Shown: one piece after another, positions 16,268 through 25,512 of the stretch | Position numbering within the stretch: position 1 is the first letter of the stretch | Layout: each line of letters starts with the position of its first letter | Virus record (IMG/VR): IMGVR_UViG_3300021594_000641 | Span: 62,001-126,000 of that record | DNA from: a virus | Reading direction: 5' to 3' (one strand) | DNA length: 64,000 nucleotides | Made by a program: the position numbers and the translations under genes | The notes under the pieces: generated by a model | What the model was told of the DNA's origin: nothing | Databases searched by the model: none | Seen by the model: only the letters and a program-made list of their open reading frames with translations

Positions 16268-17749
16268 TTATTCGTCAAAAAGTGGGAATCCGCCTTTAGT
16301 TGTGGCTCTCTGTATGTCGCCAACTATGGCTTCCAGCTTGTCTCTGCTTAAAGGCTTGGTGTAAAGACCATACCAGTCTTGTTTAGGGTTTTGTTCAAGA
16401 ATATTTTGCAAGAAACTTCCCTGCTCTTTAGCTTTTTCAGGCGTTATTTCCCCACTAGCCAGCTCTGCCTCGGTTCTACCTTTATAAATATTCAATAAAT
16501 TATGCAATTGCCGCATTCTTTCTTGATCTGGACTAGCGTCAACCAGGCTGGGATTAACAGCAGTTGTTCCAGCTAGGGTTAGACCTATTAGCCCAGCTTT
16601 GCTTCCAGCATTTCTAGTTAATCTTGTAATTAAAGGCTCAGACACGTGCGAAGACGACGGCTGAGTGGCTTTTGAGTCTACTAACCTTTGTTTGTGTGTA
16701 GGAGCTCGTCCGCCATAAGCAACGTACTCTCCTACAGTTTGAGGTAGCCGTAATAATGATCCTGCGTTTATTTTAGGGCTTGGAGCTTTAAGATAGCTTT
16801 TTACTAAACCCTCCCTTTCTCCAGAGCCTACTTCTGATAAGCTTTTTACAAAACTTTGTCTTTGAGTTTGATCCATACTTTCAAAGAATTCAGATAATGG
16901 CGAACCGCCCAGCGCTGTTCTTGGATCTTCAACCAATTTTTTCATTTGTTTAGGGTCTGTTATAAATTTTCTAAAACCGCTAGACGGGGATTCCATGTAT
17001 GAAACAAATTCTTTTATTCCTTTATTAAAGTTTGCTTCAGTATTAGGGTTGTTTGGTATTGCACTAGTGGCTGGAAGAGCGTTTTTAAGCGCGGGCCAAA
17101 AAGCCTGTAAGTTTTTCTGAAAGTCAGGCCTAAACATGTATTTCATGTTAGCCTGGCCTCTGTTGAAACCTTCAACACCTTCACCAATGGTCGCAGCGCC
17201 TCCAAACAAGGCAGAACCTAAAGCTGCGGTTGGAGCCAACCTTGCTCTAAAAAAGTTATTAATTATGTTTGTATCCCTTGAAACATCTCTAGCTATTGTT
17301 GCTGTGTCTCTAGCTATTGAGCTATTAGCTGGTCTAGCAGAAGGTAAAATATTTTCTTCTGCTTTCCTTTTTAGCTCTTCAGCAGATTCTGAAGACCTGT
17401 CATACAAAGCTCCGCCGCCGGCACCTAGAGCTGAGCCAAGAAGCCCGAACAAGGCGGCGTCAGAAATAGCCCGCATTTTCTTTTTCTTATGCCGGCTAAG
17501 TCCCAGCAAACCGCCGCCCAAAGCGCCTGCTCCCAGTCCAAGAAGAGCTCCTGGCAATACACTGCTTTTTGCTGCAGGCTTGTTGTCTTCTGCTTCTTTT
17601 GTTAAACCAATTTTTTCATAATAAGCAGCGGCGGAAGTTCTAACACCGTCAGCCCAGTCTGGATAAACTCCGGCTTTCTCCAAAGTGTTAGATTTTTCAG
17701 CAAAAGCTTTCTTTTCAAAAAGAGCTTCTACCGCTTGCTTTACTTCCAT
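16268..17749 (-). CDS. Glycine-zipper virion-internal or membrane-active protein
   Basis: The 493-residue protein starts with an amphipathic leader (MEVKQAVEALFEKKAFAEKS). Two glycine-rich hydrophobic segments follow at ~65-120 (LPGALLGLGAGALGGGLLGL; AALFGLLGSALGAGGGALYD) separated by a basic RHKKKKMR stretch. A further hydrophobic segment lies at ~385 (GLIGLTLAGTTAVNP). The arrangement recurs in several other late proteins of this window. It may be packaged and inserted into the host membrane during DNA entry, but that is inference. Its start overlaps the stop of the upstream gene. Confidence 0.55.
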   Translation of the reverse strand: MEVKQAVEALFEKKAFAEKSNTLEKAGVYPDWADGVRTSAAAYYEKIGLTKEAEDNKPAAKSSVLPGALLGLGAGALGGGLLGLSRHKKKKMRAISDAALFGLLGSALGAGGGALYDRSSESAEELKRKAEENILPSARPANSSIARDTATIARDVSRDTNIINNFFRARLAPTAALGSALFGGAATIGEGVEGFNRGQANMKYMFRPDFQKNLQAFWPALKNALPATSAIPNNPNTEANFNKGIKEFVSYMESPSSGFRKFITDPKQMKKLVEDPRTALGGSPLSEFFESMDQTQRQSFVKSLSEVGSGEREGLVKSYLKAPSPKINAGSLLRLPQTVGEYVAYGGRAPTHKQRLVDSKATQPSSSHVSEPLITRLTRNAGSKAGLIGLTLAGTTAVNPSLVDASPDQERMRQLHNLLNIYKGRTEAELASGEITPEKAKEQGSFLQNILEQNPKQDWYGLYTKPLSRDKLEAIVGDIQRATTKGGFPLFDE

Positions 17750-19140
17750 CAGATAACTCCAAGCGTAGGAGACCCTTCGACTTTTCTCTGTAAGGAAGAG
17801 TCGGTATCGCGGTCCTTAAGCTTAGACTCAATACTTAGCAGCTGGTCTATTTCGTAAGGGTCTACGTTATTACCAGAAGCTAGCCTTTTTCTAAGTATTG
17901 ACCGCACTAAAGACTCTTGAGTTGAAGCCCTTGGAGCCAACTCGCTAATTTGGTTGTAGTGATCCAGAACTGCGTCAGGATCATAAGTGCTTATCACATC
18001 GTCGTTTGCCATCAGATCTGTAAGCATCGACTGAGCTTCTATGTTGCGAAGTGTCGCTGCCTGTATTGGATCTGATGTTCTCTTGGCCCAGCTTAGTCTG
18101 GCGTCTGCTGTGCTAGGCACAGACGTAGACATAGCCAGCTCTTTGCCAGCCGCTGTAGCCCCTGCCGCAGGAGAAAGAATATAACCTGCGGCAAGAGCTC
18201 CTAGATTAGACTTCTTTTCAAACGACCCCAGGACCCCAAGGCTCGTTGCTTGGTCCTGGGGTACGACAAAAGGGAGGAGGGTTTCCTCCGACAAGGCAGA
18301 AGCTTTCTTTTGAAATTCTTCAAAAGAAGCCTGCTTTTTCAAATAGTCTTCTGCGTTTTCCAAGCATTCTTTTACTAGGCTGTAAGGCTGCTTGGAGAAT
18401 TCGACCAAAGAAAAGAATTCTTTTCCTGATCCGGCTTGCTTGGTCAAAGACCTGTTTCTTTTCTCAAGTATCGAGAACAGGGCTTCAGCTTTCTTGCCGA
18501 AGATCCTGGTCATGTTGCCTTTTACGCCAAGGAAAGGCTCGCAGTCAGTTTTTCTAAAGTATTCGCCAAGCTTTGTTATAGATCCAACAAGCTTGTCGTG
18601 TGCGGCGGAAGCTACACCTCTTTGGTTATCCAACTCTCTGGCTGCGTCTAGCATTCGGCAGTGAGCTTTCTTCATAGCTTCCACAGGATCTGTGGGAAGA
18701 GGCTCAACGCCAGTGATAGCTTTACCGGCTTTTGTCACAAGAGGTGGCAGCTCAAGTTTTGCGGCTGCCGCTTTCACGTGTCTCTTGTACCAAGTAGGCG
18801 GAGCAGAATATTCTTCTGACACCGCTGTCTCGGTATGAATTTGACTAGCCGTCTTTACAGACTTGGGAAACATTTTCCCAAGAATGTTTTCAGCGTCGGC
18901 TAAATCAAACTCAGCGGCTTTTTCGAATATATCGCCGCCTATTTTTCTTTGAGTTTCGGCTCTGCCTGTATTGAACGCGTTAACCATAAGGTTAACGTGT
19001 CCAGCGGGTAGAGACCTTTCAGAAGCCACTTTTACAATAGCTTCGTCTGGATGCGATCCGTCCGCAACCATCTCAGCTACTTTCTCAAGTGCTTCAGTTA
19101 TGTTTCGCTCAGCTTCTTTGCTAAGCCTATTTATGGCCAT
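17749..19140 (-). CDS. Helical virion-like protein of unknown function
   Basis: The 463-residue, largely helical protein uses the ATG at 19140 with a GGAGG motif 6 bases upstream; a GTG two codons earlier overlaps that motif. The first 14 bases overlap the previous gene. It contains many K-x-A/S motifs (EKAAEF, VKTASQ, FQKKASAL, EKKSNLG) and a small Ala/Gly-rich hydrophobic patch near residue 325 (LGALAAGYILSPAAGATAAG). The composition fits an internal or core virion protein. No homologue was recognised. Confidence 0.5.
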   Translation of the reverse strand: MAINRLSKEAERNITEALEKVAEMVADGSHPDEAIVKVASERSLPAGHVNLMVNAFNTGRAETQRKIGGDIFEKAAEFDLADAENILGKMFPKSVKTASQIHTETAVSEEYSAPPTWYKRHVKAAAAKLELPPLVTKAGKAITGVEPLPTDPVEAMKKAHCRMLDAARELDNQRGVASAAHDKLVGSITKLGEYFRKTDCEPFLGVKGNMTRIFGKKAEALFSILEKRNRSLTKQAGSGKEFFSLVEFSKQPYSLVKECLENAEDYLKKQASFEEFQKKASALSEETLLPFVVPQDQATSLGVLGSFEKKSNLGALAAGYILSPAAGATAAGKELAMSTSVPSTADARLSWAKRTSDPIQAATLRNIEAQSMLTDLMANDDVISTYDPDAVLDHYNQISELAPRASTQESLVRSILRKRLASGNNVDPYEIDQLLSIESKLKDRDTDSSLQRKVEGSPTLGVI

Positions 19141-20077
19141 TATCACCCTCCGGCTCAGGCAAGCGCATCTCTTGAATAGGTTCTTCAGTTACCCCGCCGT
19201 TTAAAATTAACCCTATTTCTCTAATCCTCGGTTCAGCAGACCAGCCATCCATATCTTTCATGCAATCAAGTACAGGATGCTTTATCGTACCGTTACCGCT
19301 TGACCAAGGCAAACTAAGCATAACCTCAGTAAGCTTTTTACCTACTAAACCTTCTGATCCAGGTGCCGCGCTAGCCAGCTCTGCCTTCTTATATTCAAGC
19401 GCGATACTCTTTATGTTGTGGGCAGTAAATCCGTTTATTGGTTCAACTATGTTGGCAACTGCGGCTCTCACCGAATTAACCAAACCGTGAGCGTCGTCCA
19501 AAATTCCTTTAATATCATCTTTGGATATTGGATTACGCCCTAGACCTACTAATCCTGTTCTGTTTATGAACGCGCTCAAAATGTCAGGACCGCCGTGATA
19601 GCCATACATCTTCCAGATAAGGTCATAGTCTCTGTCAGAAACCCCTTGGTGTATGGATCTGCCCATCACCACCTGGATTATGTAGCTGGAGCTATCTAGC
19701 CTGTCCCTCACGTTGAAAAATACTTTTTCGTAAAGGTCTATAACTTCAGGGCTGGCAGAAGTCAGCTTAGCTATTTCCTCGTCTGTCTGCCCGCTTAGAA
19801 GCCTGGCTTCTACTTCCCATCTAAGATCAGAAGCCCCATCTTTTGAATACAAAGTATAAGCTTGATGCATCAAAGGATAATCTTCGTATATATCAAGCTC
19901 GTCAAACGTGTCCGATTCTCTTCTGGCAAAGTACTCGTTAGAAAACCGCAAAGCCTCAACTAGAAAAGAATCCGAGTCTGCTGGCTTTAGCCTTTTTCTT
20001 TTTTCTCTGCAGTGGGTAGCTCTCTTCCAACGCCAGTCTGGCGCTCTTAGAAAGCTTTCCTTTACGAGTTCAAGCAT
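19127..20077 (-). CDS. Helix-turn-helix-containing late protein
   Basis: The 316-residue protein carries a probable helix-turn-helix near residues 95-130 (ARLLSGQTDEEIAKLTSASP, then a helix with FFNVRDRLDSS). I recall similar 'SGQTDEEIA' modules in unclassified phage and environmental bacterial proteins, where they resemble sigma-factor region 4 or terminase small-subunit folds. The rest is helical, with no membrane segment. It sits between large virion genes, so it could be a structural protein with a DNA-binding module or a late regulator. The function is not established. Confidence 0.5.
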   Translation of the reverse strand: MLELVKESFLRAPDWRWKRATHCREKRKRLKPADSDSFLVEALRFSNEYFARRESDTFDELDIYEDYPLMHQAYTLYSKDGASDLRWEVEARLLSGQTDEEIAKLTSASPEVIDLYEKVFFNVRDRLDSSSYIIQVVMGRSIHQGVSDRDYDLIWKMYGYHGGPDILSAFINRTGLVGLGRNPISKDDIKGILDDAHGLVNSVRAAVANIVEPINGFTAHNIKSIALEYKKAELASAAPGSEGLVGKKLTEVMLSLPWSSGNGTIKHPVLDCMKDMDGWSAEPRIREIGLILNGGVTEEPIQEMRLPEPEGDNGHK

Positions 20078-20517
20078 CAGCCTACGTCCACATCACCACC
20101 GATTACCAAATCCCAGGTAGCGTCACCGCTGCCTACAGGAGTGATTTGGACATAAATTTTCTTAACTGGCAATGTGTATGTTCCGTCTTGGTTACGGAAT
20201 GCGCGTCCAAAGTTGTCTGATATTTCCATAAGCTCTCCGGCTGTTCCGGCAGTTGGAGGAAATACCACATACATGTCTGGAGAAGCTATGCACTTGGCTG
20301 GACCTGAAGGTCCGTCAGAATCTCCAATAGAAGATGAGTTAGGCTGACAAGCGGCCAGAGAGTTATAGACGGTTACTGTAAAGTTAGCCGTCGATCCTCC
20401 AGTCTGCTTGACCAACAACCTCTTTATCTGAGCTTCTGGAGGAAAGCCTATCTGCCAGCAGGTTGTTTGCCCGCATGGCGCACTTAGGCTGCAGACCCTA
20501 CGTTCGTATATACGCAT
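20077..20517 (-). CDS. Small beta-rich structural protein
   Basis: The 146-residue protein has a cysteine-containing N-terminus (CSLSAPCGQTTCWQIGFPP) and a beta-sandwich-like body (AQIKRLLVKQTGGSTANFTV; KKIYVQITPVGSGDATWDLV). It resembles small virion surface or joining proteins. It shares its last base with the first base of the next gene. Function unknown. Confidence 0.5.
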   Translation of the reverse strand: MRIYERRVCSLSAPCGQTTCWQIGFPPEAQIKRLLVKQTGGSTANFTVTVYNSLAACQPNSSSIGDSDGPSGPAKCIASPDMYVVFPPTAGTAGELMEISDNFGRAFRNQDGTYTLPVKKIYVQITPVGSGDATWDLVIGGDVDVG

Positions 20518-20530
20518 CGTTAGCTCCTAA

Positions 20531-23410
20531 TCAATCGGCTGTATCTGACAGGTCTGCGCTGAACCCTTCGTCAGGGAATGGCTCAACAGTCTTTTGCTTG
20601 AGGAACAAGACCACATCCCCTACGGCTTCAAAAGCATTCCTGAGAGATTCTTCCAACTCAGGCATGTCTTTCTTTCCGTAGCGATCTTGCATCTCGTCTC
20701 CGTGCCAGTAGAAGGAGAACATAATTCTGCCAATTCTGTCCAGGCCCTTCATCAGATCACCGAGGTGCTGATCTATCATGCTATCACTTCTTACGTTTTT
20801 AAGAAGTGAACCCATCATAGCAGTATCAAACACTTCTTTTTGCCCAGACTGTGCGGCGTTGTAGCCGATAGCCATAGTCTTGGGGTCAGGAAGCCTTGGG
20901 TCATAAAGCTGTTCGTTACCAACCAGCTGGCTGGAAGACGGCATGACAGGCAGAGCTTCTTGCTGGGGATACAGCGACTGAACGCTGCCCAACATTGTCT
21001 GCTCTAGGCCTGAAGGAGGAGAGGGGAAAGGAGGAACGCTGGTTGTTCCGCCCATTCTTGGATCGATAGGATCTCCAGGAGCAGCTTCCTTTACTAAGGT
21101 TTCAAGCCACTCAGGAGGAGATACCACAAAGTCCACAGACTTTTTGGCAGCCGCCTTTTCAATTATGGCTCTTGCCTGCTTTTCCCTTAGAGACCAGTCG
21201 CGAACAAGGTGAATGACTGCTGTCTTTGGTGTAAGCCTTACGTCATTAACAAGAACTTCCGTTCCGTTATGCTTGACGTTAAGAGAAGCTGTCTTTTCGT
21301 AGATGGCCTTCTGAAGGTCAAGAAGATTGCCATAGGCTACTGGAGACTTCTCGCTACGGTCAGCGTGATGGTCTCCAGGCTCTTCTAGCTTGATTACCTT
21401 AAAGCCCTCAGGAACATAAACTTCGTTGTTCATGTTCCTGAGCCGACCGCCGGTCTTATTGGTCAGGTGTAGGATGGATGAGCATCCGCAACCCCAGCCA
21501 ATATTGTGACCGTCGCGTCCATAACCCCAATAGCTGTCCTTGTTTCCTTCCATCTTTGGAAGATAGCCAGGACGATCTGTTGAGGCGTAGTCCATAAAGT
21601 GGACTTTGAAAGAAGCGCCAGCGTCGTCTTCTTCAAGTTTCTCCACAACCCTGAAAGGAAGCGTTCCTTCCCTTCCATGGCAGAAGATTATGTAGCAGCC
21701 GTCTTCCTTTAGGGCAGATGGCTTGGCTTCTGGAAGACTTTCGCACAATTTAACGCAATCGTCTTCCTGAGTCTCTCTTTCACGAGACCAGAGATGACCA
21801 GCGTGAATGTTTGTCCATGACTTCTTTTCATCGTCTAGGTCTACGATGGTAGCAAAGTTGGCTGTTCCCTTAGGACCTACTGGTCCGTGGATAACCAAAG
21901 ACTTGCAGAAAGAAGATGGGCGGCAAAGTATGTCATAAACGCCAGTTTGAGGAGGATTGGTTAGCTTCAGAGGCGTTTGAACCTCGTAAGCTATTCCGGT
22001 CTCTGGCCTTTCGTCACGGATCGAGAATCCTTCAGACAAGATTTTTTCTTTTTCCTTGTCAGTAGGCTCAAAAGCCACACCGCGCTGCACCACGGTCTTC
22101 ATAGTAAGTACAGCTACAGTGCCTGCCTTCTTGGTCATGTCGCCATTCTTGGCTTCAAGAACTCCCTTGCCGGCAGTTGGAGACTTCTGCTTTGGCTTCT
22201 TTTTCTTATCGATACTTTCCATCATTTCCTGGAAAGGACCTTTCTTGGCTGCTCCTTCCTTGTAGTATTCGTCGTCATCGTCTCTACGACGCCTTTTGGA
22301 AGTAAGCGCGTTGTAAAGAGCGTAAGCTCCGCCTAGGCCTAGACCTACGGCTGGAATTCTAAATCCTTGAGGTATGTAGTTCAGACCTGGGATAACTCCA
22401 GCGTAATCTTCTACAGCGTTGTAGCCAGATACGATAGGGTCGTACCAGTTTTCTTGTTTTTTTGCGGGCGGCGGAGGAGCAACTTTTGGCTCTTCAGCCT
22501 TTGGCTGATTAACTGCCTTAGGTTGTTTTGGTCCAGTCAATGGGTTAGCGACAGAGCTAGTTAAAGCTCCTAGAGGGCCTGCGGAGCTAGCTCCTACTAA
22601 GCTGGCAGCCTGATTAGCACGCGCCTTATTGACTGCATCTATAGAAACAAGTCCAGTATTGTTTGAATGATCGGCGGCTTCCTTGACAGCTTCTTTTAGC
22701 TCGCTGCTTTTATAAAACTTGCCGATAGAGTCCATGATGGCTGGATACTTTTCCATGCCGTCTAGAAGGGCCAGTACCGTTTCTTTTCCGGCAGCCTTCA
22801 AAAAGCCAGGCAAGTCTTTTATACCTTCGTACTTGCTGTCATTCAGAGGATTGCTGGTGGCAAAATGGGCAAAAGCAATCTTTCCGTCCAACATGCTTCC
22901 ACGATTGTCAGAAGCAAACTTGGCTGGAGGCCTTGAAAATGCCTGCAGGTCTGGAGATAGAACGCCTAGAGCCTGAAGGTTTCTGTTTGTCTCGCTGCCA
23001 AGGCTCATAGGCTTGCGGCGAAGAATATAGTTCAGCCAGTTTTCCTTTAGAGGAACGAACTGATCCTGATCTTTGATATACAGAAGCTCCGTTCCCTTTA
23101 GATCGCCGTTTAGAAAGAAGACTGGGCAGTATAGCCACTGAGAACCAATCTTAAATCCAAATACGCCAACGGCTTTAGTGTTGTCGTCATTTCTGTCCAT
23201 CAGCTGGAAGCCAACTTCGTAATCAAGCAACGAAGGTGCTTTGTCCTTGATGAACGCATGAGCCAAGTTGCTAAAAGCTTGCTCAAACTGCGTATCGTTA
23301 CCGTCGCCGCCAAGAGCTGCAGACTTTTCGCTGCCCCAACCGGCAAGGTATTCGCGCATTAGTGAACGGCATTCTTTTAGATGCTGTAGAGTCTTGCTAG
23401 ACATCGACAT
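20531..23410 (-). CDS. Large virion-associated protein of unknown function
   Basis: The 959-residue protein starts MSMSSKTLQHLKECRSLMRE. Residues ~65-150 are beta-rich (VGVFGFKIGSQWLYCPVFFL). A proline-rich linker and a short hydrophobic Gly-rich segment (~345-365) lead to a basic KRRRRDDDDEYY stretch. A second large domain with GCGCSSILHL and HGREGTLPFRVVEKLEEDD follows. The C-terminal ~100 residues are helical (GSLLKNVRSDSMIDQHLGDL; RIGRIMFSFYWHGDEMQDRY) and similar to a segment I recall in structural proteins of other large phages. It has its own promoter at 23440-23468. Function unknown. Confidence 0.55.
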   Translation of the reverse strand: MSMSSKTLQHLKECRSLMREYLAGWGSEKSAALGGDGNDTQFEQAFSNLAHAFIKDKAPSLLDYEVGFQLMDRNDDNTKAVGVFGFKIGSQWLYCPVFFLNGDLKGTELLYIKDQDQFVPLKENWLNYILRRKPMSLGSETNRNLQALGVLSPDLQAFSRPPAKFASDNRGSMLDGKIAFAHFATSNPLNDSKYEGIKDLPGFLKAAGKETVLALLDGMEKYPAIMDSIGKFYKSSELKEAVKEAADHSNNTGLVSIDAVNKARANQAASLVGASSAGPLGALTSSVANPLTGPKQPKAVNQPKAEEPKVAPPPPAKKQENWYDPIVSGYNAVEDYAGVIPGLNYIPQGFRIPAVGLGLGGAYALYNALTSKRRRRDDDDEYYKEGAAKKGPFQEMMESIDKKKKPKQKSPTAGKGVLEAKNGDMTKKAGTVAVLTMKTVVQRGVAFEPTDKEKEKILSEGFSIRDERPETGIAYEVQTPLKLTNPPQTGVYDILCRPSSFCKSLVIHGPVGPKGTANFATIVDLDDEKKSWTNIHAGHLWSRERETQEDDCVKLCESLPEAKPSALKEDGCYIIFCHGREGTLPFRVVEKLEEDDAGASFKVHFMDYASTDRPGYLPKMEGNKDSYWGYGRDGHNIGWGCGCSSILHLTNKTGGRLRNMNNEVYVPEGFKVIKLEEPGDHHADRSEKSPVAYGNLLDLQKAIYEKTASLNVKHNGTEVLVNDVRLTPKTAVIHLVRDWSLREKQARAIIEKAAAKKSVDFVVSPPEWLETLVKEAAPGDPIDPRMGGTTSVPPFPSPPSGLEQTMLGSVQSLYPQQEALPVMPSSSQLVGNEQLYDPRLPDPKTMAIGYNAAQSGQKEVFDTAMMGSLLKNVRSDSMIDQHLGDLMKGLDRIGRIMFSFYWHGDEMQDRYGKKDMPELEESLRNAFEAVGDVVLFLKQKTVEPFPDEGFSADLSDTAD

Positions 23411-23439
23411 GAGACACCTCTCTGGCTGCTGCTATCGAA

Positions 23440-23468
23440 ATTATGTCACGTTGTCTAAAATGAATCAA
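23440..23468 (-). promoter_or_regulatory. Promoter TTGATT-N17-CATAAT
   Basis: On the minus strand TTGATT (23463-23468) and CATAAT (23440-23445) are 17 bp apart in the 66-bp gap upstream of the 959-residue gene. The -10 matches the CATAAT consensus of the other promoters. Confidence 0.65.
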
Positions 23469-23476
23469 TTACAATG

Positions 23477-24007
23477 CTATTTACCAGGCTTTTGGCCGTG
23501 CCACCAGTTGCTAATATAACCTTTGGCTTGATTGAAGGCTGGTTGAACATAGTTGTTAGCAATGTATTTATTAGTCATATCTGTTTTAATTTTGTTAAAT
23601 TGACCACTTATATTGTTAGCTAAGTTTTCATAAGCTGGACCGCCTAAAGACTTAGCGTCTTCTCCGCCTCTAAGCGCCAGATTAGCTAAAGCTCCAACTC
23701 CAGCCAAGCCTCCAACAGAACCTACAGCTTTAAATATTGGAGAACCTAGACTAGCTACCAACCCGTAGGCATTTTCTGGATTCATGTAATTACTCAAAGC
23801 CCAAGGAGGTGTTCCTGGAGGCGGAGTATACTTTGGCTGAGCTGGCTGTTGCGGCTGAGCTGGAGCCGCCGGAGCTGTAGGCTTTTGAATTGGTTTAGCT
23901 GTTTGATTTGCAGCGTCCAGCATTGGATTGCCGCCAGCTGGTTGCTGTAAGGCAGACTTTACAAAGCTAATTGCAGCCTTTTGAGCTAATAGCTGTGCTA
24001 TCCGCAT
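23477..24007 (-). CDS. Proline/glutamine-rich virion-like protein
   Basis: The 176-residue protein begins with an amphipathic leader (MRIAQLLAQKAAISFVKSAL), then a Pro/Gln/Ala-rich spacer (~38-75). A glycine-containing hydrophobic stretch (~90-110) and a helical C-terminus (NKIKTDMTNKYIANNYVQPA) follow. The leader resembles those of neighbouring late proteins. Function unknown. Confidence 0.5.
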   Translation of the reverse strand: MRIAQLLAQKAAISFVKSALQQPAGGNPMLDAANQTAKPIQKPTAPAAPAQPQQPAQPKYTPPPGTPPWALSNYMNPENAYGLVASLGSPIFKAVGSVGGLAGVGALANLALRGGEDAKSLGGPAYENLANNISGQFNKIKTDMTNKYIANNYVQPAFNQAKGYISNWWHGQKPGK

Positions 24008-24015
24008 GTCTCACC

Positions 24016-25506
24016 TTAAGAATGATGGCTTCCAACTTGTTTTAGGATTTCTCTGAACTTGTTGTTCAGGTCTTCCTTTTCTCTAGCTATTCCTTCTATT
24101 ATCTCATCGCCAGTTCTATATTTTTTAGCTCCAAGCATTTTAGAGAAGAAGCTGGGCTCTTCAGCCTGACTTATATACTTTTGTATAATAACGTCTTTCA
24201 GCTCTTCAGGTAAACCTACGTGAGAATCGAACCTTAGGCCTCTTCCTTTAGCCTGTTGAGTTCTCGACTCATGGAAGTGAGGGTCAAGTATTTGTATAAG
24301 ACTGGTGCCCTTGGTGCTTAAACCTTCTGCTCCAGCGGGACCAATCAATAAAGCTCTTAATTTACCAGCGTTGTAAGCATCTACGGCTTTCTTACGCTCT
24401 CTTTCCTTTACTCCTCCATGGAAAAACCCGTAAGGAATTTTCTCTTTGGCTAGAGCCGCAGCGTATGGGTCTAATCCTGCGCCTATATAGTTAGAGTATA
24501 TCAAAGCTTTTTTACGCTTATCTTCTTGTAGAACTTGTTTTAAGTTTTTTAAAGCTTCAGTCAACTTACCTGACTGCTGGAAAGACTTTATAAGATTCTT
24601 GTCTGCTCTAAACGGCGAAGTAGACAGACCTACTTGTCTAAGACCTGTCATGAAGCTGTTCAGCCTCTTTGACTCTTCTGCAGATAGGGGAAACTCTCTG
24701 TCTAGTTTCCATAAAAACTTAAGAGGAATCTTTTCCCTGATAGCGCTTTGAATTCTTTGCTGTTCTTGAGTTAGAGGAACTTTTATTAGCTGCTCGTTTA
24801 TGCTGACGCCTTCTGGAAGCTTTCCTGGCTGGTAATCAACTTTATTTTCAAGAAGCTTACGAAGTATGTGTTCGTTTCTTATTGTTTCTCTTTCGCCTGG
24901 CATGATGCCTCTAAGTTTGGCGAAGAAACCTGGGTCTACTCTTTTCTTTCGTATAAAAGCTTTGTTGAAATCTTCAGGATCTATCTTGAAACCGGTAAGC
25001 ATTGATAGCGGAGTAGCCAAATCAGATGGTTCGTTGACTATTGGAGACCCAGACAAGAGCATCAGCTGATTGGCTCTATTAGCGGCTCTGGCTATAGCCT
25101 CAGTTGCGGCTGAAGTTGGGCTTCTGAGCCTATGCGCTTCATCTACGATTATTGTTTTAGGAGGCTGTTTGAACTTTTTGCCTAAAGCCGCGCCTGTGTA
25201 AGAGAGTATTTCAGGCTCGCTACCGGTGGTGAATCTGTCTACTTCTTTCTGGAAGTTTTCTCTTAGGCTTGCTGGGGCTATTACGCCGTAATCGTCACCG
25301 AATTTCTTTTTGGCGGCTTCGGCTGCAAGTATTGAAGCTAAAGTTTTGCCGGTTCCTAAGCCGTGGTAGACCAACATCTTAGGACTTTTTGTAACTAATT
25401 TCTTAGCGACTCTAAGCTGATGAGCCTGAGGAATTACCTCAGGCTTCATCTCCGCGCTCTTCCCAATCTCTGAGAAGAGCGCTATTAGCTTGGAGTATTG
25501 ATTCAT
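24016..25506 (-). CDS. SF2 (SNF2-like) DNA helicase/translocase
   Basis: The 496-residue protein shows superfamily 2 motifs in order: Walker A GLGTGKT (49-55), VIAPASLRENF (Ia), DEAH (122-125), LLSGSPIVN (III), a second RecA-like domain with ALIYSNYIG, and motif VI QAKGRGLRF near 430. It resembles compact phage SNF2-like helicases that translocate on duplex DNA and remodel protein-DNA complexes. The leader (MNQYSKLIALFSEIGKSAEM) is of the type shared by virion-like neighbours. It lies inside the late operon, far from any replication gene, so packaging with the virion is a reasonable inference. Confidence 0.8.
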   Translation of the reverse strand: MNQYSKLIALFSEIGKSAEMKPEVIPQAHQLRVAKKLVTKSPKMLVYHGLGTGKTLASILAAEAAKKKFGDDYGVIAPASLRENFQKEVDRFTTGSEPEILSYTGAALGKKFKQPPKTIIVDEAHRLRSPTSAATEAIARAANRANQLMLLSGSPIVNEPSDLATPLSMLTGFKIDPEDFNKAFIRKKRVDPGFFAKLRGIMPGERETIRNEHILRKLLENKVDYQPGKLPEGVSINEQLIKVPLTQEQQRIQSAIREKIPLKFLWKLDREFPLSAEESKRLNSFMTGLRQVGLSTSPFRADKNLIKSFQQSGKLTEALKNLKQVLQEDKRKKALIYSNYIGAGLDPYAAALAKEKIPYGFFHGGVKERERKKAVDAYNAGKLRALLIGPAGAEGLSTKGTSLIQILDPHFHESRTQQAKGRGLRFDSHVGLPEELKDVIIQKYISQAEEPSFFSKMLGAKKYRTGDEIIEGIAREKEDLNNKFREILKQVGSHHS

Positions 25507-25512
25507 CTGTGA

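Noticed and set aside
17136-17621. Plus-strand frame of 161 codons
   Set aside because: It is antisense to the glycine-zipper gene at 16268-17749 and produced by its GC-rich Gly/Ala codons.
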